This document shows positions 58,730-64,000 of a stretch of 64,000 bases of DNA, one piece after another; the first letter of the stretch is position 1; every line of letters starts with the position of its first letter. A program made the position numbers and the translations under genes. The notes under the pieces are model-generated. The model made no database searches, had not been told where the DNA came from, and saw only the letters and a list, made by a program, of their open reading frames with translations. Source of the DNA: Kiritimatiellia bacterium (GTDB taxonomy: Bacteria; Verrucomicrobiota; Kiritimatiellia; UBA8416; YA12-FULL-48-11); NCBI GenBank assembly GCA_028716365.1, contig JAQUPZ010000016.1, positions 1-64,000 of the forward strand, written 5' to 3'.

Positions 58730-61690
58730 TTATTGCTGAAAAATCAGCCAACCAAGGTCGGCAGGATTGTCTGATCCGAGCGCCAGTCTTGATGTGATTG
58801 GATTACTCGGACACCATCTGCTGGTTCGTCCATTTCTCTTCTGTAACTGCACATCAATCCTGACTGGATGTGGCACCTCATCTTTCCACCAGAAGCTTTT
58901 AAAAGAAATCCGTACGACGAGATACCATTTGCCTGATACCTTCACGGCGCGGACTTCACCATACTGCCGTTTTTCACCACCGGGATTAAATACGCAACGG
59001 ACAGAGGGCCACAGACGTCGCGGCTCAAGCTTGACAGTCATACCGGTTAACGTTGACACGGTCGCGGACTGATTTGTATCTGCAGGATCCGATGCGATTA
59101 TGTACAATGCATCGGTATCGTAAGTGGCGGCCCACTGTACCGCCGACTTATCCGCACCATAACTGCACGGCTGCCATTTAAGACCAGAAGAAATATCAAA
59201 ATCCTGACCCGACCACAGAGAACCCGTAGCACGCATGGCATATGCAACAAGTCCGGCAGGTTCTCTGCCTGTATATTCAGGGAACAACAACTTACCATCA
59301 CTGATAATCTTTTTCAGTTCCGGTAAATCATTGGCAAGGACGTCTTTTAATTGCTGTATCCGCCACCGTATCTTCTCGGGAAAATACTTATACCCTTCAG
59401 CTTCGGAATGAAAACCGAGCCGTGAATCCTTTCCGCACAGTTTAAGTAACTGTTTATCCATGGCTAATTCTTCACGTATAATATTTTCGAGTTGTTTCAG
59501 GACATCCAGTCGCTCCATCCCGTCCATACGCAGCATTTTTTCACGCAAAAGATAAAAATTAAGAATATTATACCCGCTGCGAAACTGGATACCCATGGCT
59601 TTTGCTACTCCTATATCCAAAATCCTGTCCGGCTCATGCCTGTATTTGGACTCCAGCTTTTTTAATATTTCCACACCCTTGTCCCAGGTTGTACTCATAC
59701 GACGGCAAAGCTCAACAGTCTCCGCTAATGTCAAAATATTCTCTATTGATTCATAACCCGAGTATGGGACGGACGATAAACATTCACCGATCCGGTCACC
59801 GCTTGGGGGCCATGGCTTCAGTGTTATGCTGGATCCAATCTGCCATGTTGGTGACAAGGGAAGATCTAATGGCTTGAGCAACAACGGCCAGACAGGACCG
59901 TCGTGCATTGGTCCGTAATATCCCAGCATACCCTGTAACGGGTAGTTCCCATAGCCCTCTGCAAAGTCTTTCCATGCTTCAACCACCTTTGATACGTCGT
60001 CCTCTTCCCAATAAACAGAGGCAAGCCGGTGCAAAAAGGCATCCTCATTTTCAGGAAGAGGATCGAAGGACAATTCACCGGCTGATTTAATCATCAATCC
60101 CGGGTAATTGCCGAAATACCAGCCCAGCATTGTGTGAGACACGCCCAACCGATGCATTGCAGAGAATTTCCGGTAGACCATTGACGGCACCGGAACGTAA
60201 GGAATGGAAGCCACCTCATGTGAATTCCCGGTTTGTAACTTTGCTGAAACCTGCGTCCCATTCTCCCGTGCTATCTTTGCCTGCCGTTCAAAAATCCGAC
60301 TGGGACCTGGCGTCGACAACCAGTAATCACCACCCACAAGATTCTTCCCGAATATGGTCCTCGTCACTCCAGATTCAAAGTTACACTGAAGGATCACGCC
60401 TTTTGGTGTATGAGCAGAAACCTCATAGACCCAGTCGCCCCGCTCTTCCGGCTGAGGCATGTAAAGCCAACTGATCAATTCAGTGTCAGGTACGGCATCA
60501 TGCATGCCACGTTCCATTCCAGACAATGAAGCGTATAATATCTCCCAGGGTTGCTTGCTTGAACACCGGGGACAATTAATTTTCCCCTGAAACTGCGATG
60601 TTGAAGGAACCGCACTCAGACAGGTTGTAGCTCTTTCTCCGTGCGATATATTGATAATTCCCCCCAGTTCCGGAACTTCCGTGAAGATTTTATTGACCAC
60701 CTGATAGAGATACTGTTGTGCCGTTTCACTAAAAGGACAAAATAATTGCTGCTTTCCTTTTTGTCCGCTTCCCAGTTCGGGATAATGTTCCAGCACTTTC
60801 ATTTCATTAGTATATTGCGTTCCATTACTACCCCAGCTGCCCCAGGCGCGCGGCTCTATGGCAAAAATGTATGTGCGAATCCCATAACGCCTGCACTGGG
60901 TCGCAGTTCGCCGCAGTTTTGCCAGACGTTTCACGGCATCTTTTCCCGCATCGGGAGTAAATTTGGTTGAAACGAGATCGCGGAACTCAACTGTCAGCCA
61001 TAACCCGTTGACCCCTTCATGTGCCAGACGGTTCAGATACTGATCAGGATAGTAATCCACATCGTCCATTAATTCGTCACGCATCGCTGGTGGCCGCTTG
61101 ATCGGACCATAGACACAGCGCGAAATCCGCCTTTGCACAACCGGATGTTTTTCTCTTGTTCCCAATGATAAATATGGTCCCCGAATACGCAGCATCTCAT
61201 CCTCAACTTGAAAGATACCTCGACGTATTCCCTCAACATCCCCTGCCAGAATACGACAGATATTCGGCTTTATTTCCAGTCGGAAGGACTCTCCTTTTAG
61301 ATCAGGTGATGCTGCGGTTTCTATCACACAATCTCCTTTATCGACCGATATTCCTCCGGCAGCAAGAAAACAGCGTAAATCTTCATATGCAGTTTCAAGG
61401 CACCCCTTGGGATCAGTAAATCCTGCTTTTAGCTGTACACCTCTGGATAAATCGACTTGTTGAGGGCCGGCACCCGTTCTCTTCCAGGCATGCTTTGTCC
61501 ACATAGGCGCTTTCAACGTCTCAATGAAATGCCAGCTGTCTTCTCCAGGTTGGGCAGGCAAATCCTTAATGTTTGGAATATCATTTGTGACTGCGGCCCG
61601 GGCGGATCCCGTACTTTGATGACAACTGATACTTAGAATTAATGGAATCAGCATAAAACGAATATCACATTTGAAATATAAGTGTTTCAT
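58730..61690 (-). CDS. large secreted GH20-like protein with C-terminal CBM9/DOMON-like domain
   Basis: The 986-residue protein has an N-terminal signal with LILSISC, a possible lipidation site. Residues ~90-175 form a GH20-domain-2-like alpha/beta unit (GCLETAYEDLRCFLAAGG, RILAGDVEGIRRGIFQ). A barrel follows, beginning RRISRCVYGPIKRPP and containing YYPDQYLNRLAHEGVNGLWLTVEF, IINISHGERATTC and a Cys pair (NCPRCSS). Residues ~860-975 look like a CBM9/DOMON beta-sandwich. The usual GH20 Asp-Glu pair was not identified, so catalysis is unproven. The ribosome site AAGGAA is adequate. It is followed by the CE15 gene after 107 bases. Confidence 0.72.
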   Translation of the reverse strand: MKHLYFKCDIRFMLIPLILSISCHQSTGSARAAVTNDIPNIKDLPAQPGEDSWHFIETLKAPMWTKHAWKRTGAGPQQVDLSRGVQLKAGFTDPKGCLETAYEDLRCFLAAGGISVDKGDCVIETAASPDLKGESFRLEIKPNICRILAGDVEGIRRGIFQVEDEMLRIRGPYLSLGTREKHPVVQRRISRCVYGPIKRPPAMRDELMDDVDYYPDQYLNRLAHEGVNGLWLTVEFRDLVSTKFTPDAGKDAVKRLAKLRRTATQCRRYGIRTYIFAIEPRAWGSWGSNGTQYTNEMKVLEHYPELGSGQKGKQQLFCPFSETAQQYLYQVVNKIFTEVPELGGIINISHGERATTCLSAVPSTSQFQGKINCPRCSSKQPWEILYASLSGMERGMHDAVPDTELISWLYMPQPEERGDWVYEVSAHTPKGVILQCNFESGVTRTIFGKNLVGGDYWLSTPGPSRIFERQAKIARENGTQVSAKLQTGNSHEVASIPYVPVPSMVYRKFSAMHRLGVSHTMLGWYFGNYPGLMIKSAGELSFDPLPENEDAFLHRLASVYWEEDDVSKVVEAWKDFAEGYGNYPLQGMLGYYGPMHDGPVWPLLLKPLDLPLSPTWQIGSSITLKPWPPSGDRIGECLSSVPYSGYESIENILTLAETVELCRRMSTTWDKGVEILKKLESKYRHEPDRILDIGVAKAMGIQFRSGYNILNFYLLREKMLRMDGMERLDVLKQLENIIREELAMDKQLLKLCGKDSRLGFHSEAEGYKYFPEKIRWRIQQLKDVLANDLPELKKIISDGKLLFPEYTGREPAGLVAYAMRATGSLWSGQDFDISSGLKWQPCSYGADKSAVQWAATYDTDALYIIASDPADTNQSATVSTLTGMTVKLEPRRLWPSVRCVFNPGGEKRQYGEVRAVKVSGKWYLVVRISFKSFWWKDEVPHPVRIDVQLQKRNGRTSRWCPSNPITSRLALGSDNPADLGWLIFQQ

Positions 61691-61756
61691 TGTTGTTCCT
61701 TATTATAATCATTTTCCCTAATTTAAATCGACATCCCCAAGACGGCATGTCACTTG

Positions 61757-62983
61757 TCAGGGTGTCGTGACGTTAATCACGTACACCTGTCGCGTTCCCT
61801 CATGCACTGAATTGAATCCCAGCATCTTGCCGTCCGGTCTCCAGCGTGGATGCAGGTCGCACCGCCAGTACGTCCCCTTGTATGCCTCAGGCACAAAATA
61901 CATTCCCAGCGGTAGAATCGCCTGATCCGCCATGCGCAGTACCATCAGCTTGCGTTCGCTCAACTTATCGGGATAAGTGTCTGTTGCCATCCATTGTCCA
62001 TCATCCGAAAAAACACCGTGACCGTCGAAATCCAGCAGTCCGCGTCCGACCCGCGTGTAATCGGTCTTGCCGACCGTGAAGAGTACGTGGCTCCATACCG
62101 TATCTTTGTATTTTGCCGTTATCATCAGCCGTTCTCCATCCAGCCAGTTGAAATGTGAGCCGCTCCAGCCATCCGGAAAACAACGGCGCACGTCACTGCC
62201 ATCGCGATTACAGGTAAAGGATGTAGTTTTCCAGTTGCGTGCAGTCGCTGGATTCACCGACCGCGCCAGCCAGAAAATCTTTGAACCGTCCCGGCTGAAA
62301 ACCGTATGGCAAAAGTACGCCAGGTCCTTGCCCTCCTCGACCTGCGGCATCCGATCGCGCGCTGATGCGATAGACACAATCAGCTTTGCTGAGCCCTTTT
62401 CCAGATCTACCAGGAAGAGCCCGTCATCCTCCGGCCATGATATGGTTTCCCTCGCATTCTGTCCCTTGCCGCCATAACCGTAGTCCGGTCGTGTCAGGCG
62501 CAACCGTGCGAAGTTGATGCTTACGGCCTCTTTACCGTTGGGCGAGACCGCACTGACGGGGTAAGGTATGATTTTCTTTTCTTTGGTCTTGATATCGAAA
62601 ACCACCGACACAAACTTACCATCGATCAGATCATTATAAATGATTTTTGAATTTGGCGCAGTCTTAAGCCAGTGCGCCATTGCCGCTTCTTGAAAATTCC
62701 AACAACGTGTTTCCGTGAGCGGAATGAATTGGTTGTTGTCCTTCATGTCTACGATGCCAAGTGTCGCGACATCCTGTTCCGTCGGGAGCCGGTCTTTGAC
62801 ATCGGTTTCCAACACCGTCACATAGCGTCCGTCTGCACTCCATGAGTTGATGGCATAATACGCGGCGAATAAATGGTCTTTGGGCCCGGACGTGATAGCA
62901 GAAGCTTGGGAGAAAGAAGCCAGTTCACCTGCCTGCGCTGTGAACGCAGCGAGTCCAATCATTGCCAGTAATCCATATTTCAT
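61757..62983 (-). CDS. secreted TolB-like/PL22-like seven-bladed propeller
   Basis: This 408-residue product has a signal peptide (1-18). Blades of WD40-like PD40 type are visible (YAINSWSADGRYVTVLET, VFSRDGSKIFWLARS, HGVFSDDGQWMATDTY, CDLHPRWRPDGKMLGFNS). His-rich positions such as YFCHTVFSRDG and CDLHPRW recall PL22 oligogalacturonide lyases, which use clustered histidines and Mn, so a uronide lyase role is possible. Start: AAGGAAATATAACG precedes ATG 62983. This ribosome site lies within a nine-codon leader ORF (62986-63015) at the position where other genes carry the shared leader. Promoter block 3 lies upstream. Confidence 0.75.
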   Translation of the reverse strand: MKYGLLAMIGLAAFTAQAGELASFSQASAITSGPKDHLFAAYYAINSWSADGRYVTVLETDVKDRLPTEQDVATLGIVDMKDNNQFIPLTETRCWNFQEAAMAHWLKTAPNSKIIYNDLIDGKFVSVVFDIKTKEKKIIPYPVSAVSPNGKEAVSINFARLRLTRPDYGYGGKGQNARETISWPEDDGLFLVDLEKGSAKLIVSIASARDRMPQVEEGKDLAYFCHTVFSRDGSKIFWLARSVNPATARNWKTTSFTCNRDGSDVRRCFPDGWSGSHFNWLDGERLMITAKYKDTVWSHVLFTVGKTDYTRVGRGLLDFDGHGVFSDDGQWMATDTYPDKLSERKLMVLRMADQAILPLGMYFVPEAYKGTYWRCDLHPRWRPDGKMLGFNSVHEGTRQVYVINVTTP

Positions 62984-62985
62984 CG

Positions 62986-63015
62986 TTATATTTCCTTGAT
63001 TGATTCAGAAACCAT
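62986..63015 (-). CDS. possible nine-codon leader peptide (MVSESIKEI)
   Basis: ATGGTTTCT at 63015, the same opening as the translated leaders at 19117 and 37371, reads nine codons to TAA at 62986, two bases before ATG 62983. The main gene's ribosome site lies inside it. It could be a decayed copy of the leader cassette or a true regulatory leader. Confidence 0.35.
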   Translation of the reverse strand: MVSESIKEI

Positions 63016-63048
63016 AATAATCTTTTTTGCCTTTTGACAATTACCATC

Positions 63049-63088
63049 GAAGTGAAACACCGACTCAACAGGATGTCAAAACGAATAG
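63049..63088 (-). promoter_or_regulatory. shared promoter block 3 (TTGACA-N17-TTCACT)
   Basis: Minus strand TTGACA at 63079-63074 and TTCACT at 63056-63051, in ATTCGTTTTGACATCC and GAGTCGGTGTTTCACTTC. It is nearly identical to block 2. Downstream, GGCAAAAAAGATTATTATGG precedes the leader ORF, similar to the sequence before ATG 37371. Confidence 0.65.
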
Positions 63089-63092
63089 TCTG

Positions 63093-64000
63093 TTATTTAT
63101 TTTTGATTCCAAATGACACCAGAGCATCGCCGATATCAGTAATAGTCTGACGGGTAACCGTAACAGGTTCGTGATGTCCGAAGTCACAATCGGAAGCGAC
63201 GGTACTGCTCCAGGCTTGCCACGCGTCGGCCACCTGTCGTCCGGCAGACTGAAGTTCATTGAAGGCATCCTGAATTGATCTTGTCCGGGCATTATCAATT
63301 TGTTTCTTGCCCGCTACCGTGTCGCTGATGGTATAGATCGCCTTGACCATACGCACATAGCCCTGGATTGTTCGTGTTTCCGCGACCAGTACGGGGTCGT
63401 TCAGTTGTCCGGCCAGCGTGAGGGCTTTCCGACAGACTGTCAGATCATCGTCCATATGTTGGACTGTTGGGAAATATCTGAACATGCCTCTTTTGCCCAA
63501 AACCGGAGCGTGCCGGTTTTTGACCATCTTGGCAGCCGATCCAAAGAACGCGTTATGCGGTACTCCTCCACCGTAAATATCCCAGCCGACCGGCCCCAGC
63601 ATGACGGCCCAATCGGCCGCCTTCTCCGGATCAACCAGTCCGCGCCGTGTTGCCCAGGCCACAGAGAATTCACGTTCATCGCGTCCATTCGCATTCCACG
63701 ACCATTCGGCCGCCGCTGTAACATTGAAATCGTACAACCGATTGTCGGGTGGAGCATATCCGGACAAACATGAAAGCCGCTTTTCAACGAGCTCCGTCAT
63801 ACGATATTTGATGAACTGCGGACCACTCCAGGGACAAGCCACCCGCCATGAGGCAGTCAATTGCGGATAGCAGCCTAACCAGCGTCCCTTTTGTGCAAAA
63901 TCGGCCAGAAGAGGATAGATCATCGGATCGCGCGCGGCAGTGTAGGTTGTACTGCCCGAATAATACGTAACACCAATTTCTGGTTGTGGTACGGCGGCCA
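63093..64000 (-). CDS. partial gene: glycosidase-like protein, 5' end beyond the window
   Basis: The frame is open to the right edge (the residues upstream of the internal ATG at 63923 read AAVPQPEIGVTYYSGSTTY and onward), so at least 302 C-terminal residues are present. Recognisable blocks include GRWLGCYPQLTASWRVACPW, AAAEWSWNANGRDEREFSVAW and MLGPVGWDIYGGG. The tail is helical. I do not recognise the family; the Trp-rich blocks suit a GH20/GH84-type barrel end followed by a helical domain. The stop lies five bases from promoter block 3, so transcription of the PL22-like gene restarts here. Confidence 0.6.
   Translation of the reverse strand, partial: AAVPQPEIGVTYYSGSTTYTAARDPMIYPLLADFAQKGRWLGCYPQLTASWRVACPWSGPQFIKYRMTELVEKRLSCLSGYAPPDNRLYDFNVTAAAEWSWNANGRDEREFSVAWATRRGLVDPEKAADWAVMLGPVGWDIYGGGVPHNAFFGSAAKMVKNRHAPVLGKRGMFRYFPTVQHMDDDLTVCRKALTLAGQLNDPVLVAETRTIQGYVRMVKAIYTISDTVAGKKQIDNARTRSIQDAFNELQSAGRQVADAWQAWSSTVASDCDFGHHEPVTVTRQTITDIGDALVSFGIKNK

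Noticed and set aside
1..64000. tRNA, rRNA, CRISPR or intact insertion sequence
   Set aside because: I looked for cloverleaf-like GGTTCGAATCC arms, regularly spaced short repeats and transposase motifs on both strands and found none I could support.

Overview
The window reads as accessory chromosome from a free-living or host-associated member of the PVC group, most likely Verrucomicrobiota in the broad sense (Lentisphaerota/Kiritimatiellota-like). The evidence is the gene content: many Tat-exported Gfo/Idh/MocA oxidoreductases and TIM-barrel proteins, DUF1080 and DUF4838 proteins, PQQ-type and sialidase-type beta-propellers, and unusual secreted glycosidase-like proteins. No rRNA, tRNA, CRISPR array or intact transposase was recognised, so the lineage is an inference. 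I see 38 protein genes (one runs off the right edge), two clear gene remnants and two possible leader ORFs.

Layout: (1) 110-5992 (-) is a compact four-gene operon in which every product has a twin-arginine signal: oxidoreductase, sugar isomerase-like TIM barrel, GH106-like protein, beta-helix protein. (2) 6193-8417 (+) holds two GT4 glycosyltransferases behind a short leader ORF. (3) 8483-13549 holds a DUF1080 protein with a broken Tat-protein gene behind it, an HI0933-type flavoprotein and a large secreted protein. (4) 13570-28998 (-) holds a D-aminoacylase/propeller fusion, a small MORN-like membrane protein in an AT-richer patch, a PQQ propeller, a LamG-CehA protein, DUF4838, a secreted SIS-like protein, TIM barrels and a second Tat oxidoreductase. 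(5) 29159-48831 (-) holds GH43/32-like, sialidase-like, esterase, kelch, six-hairpin and amidohydrolase genes, plus a remnant of an acyltransferase. (6) 49134-64000 holds a second DUF4838 gene (+) and then a minus-strand run of TIM-barrel, beta-helix, ceramidase-like, CE15, GH20-like, PL22-like and partial genes.

Taken together this is a glycan-attack locus: about 32 of the 38 proteins carry Tat, Sec or lipoprotein-like export signals. There is no SusC/D pair, TonB receptor, ABC importer or transcription regulator in 64 kb. Two Tat-exported Gfo/Idh/MocA enzymes, an exported isomerase-like TIM barrel and a secreted 3-keto-disaccharide hydrolase-like protein would fit oxidoreductive (C3-keto) glycoside cleavage outside the cytoplasm. 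That is an inference.

The most interesting non-coding signal is a shared gene-start cassette. Three loci (19149-19187, 48929-48968, 63049-63088) carry nearly identical promoter-like blocks, TTGACA-N17-TTCACT. At least seven gene starts, and a decayed eighth, carry a common leader whose core is AAAGCAATTTCTTATAACCA or a variant. In some genes this leader is translated as part of the signal peptide and in one it lies in the 5' UTR, so the DNA/RNA appears conserved rather than the peptide. Two further upstream families (32775-32820 with 42607-42655, and 29051-29152 with 30788-30885) also link otherwise unrelated genes. These repeats may be what ties the scattered secreted enzymes into one regulon.
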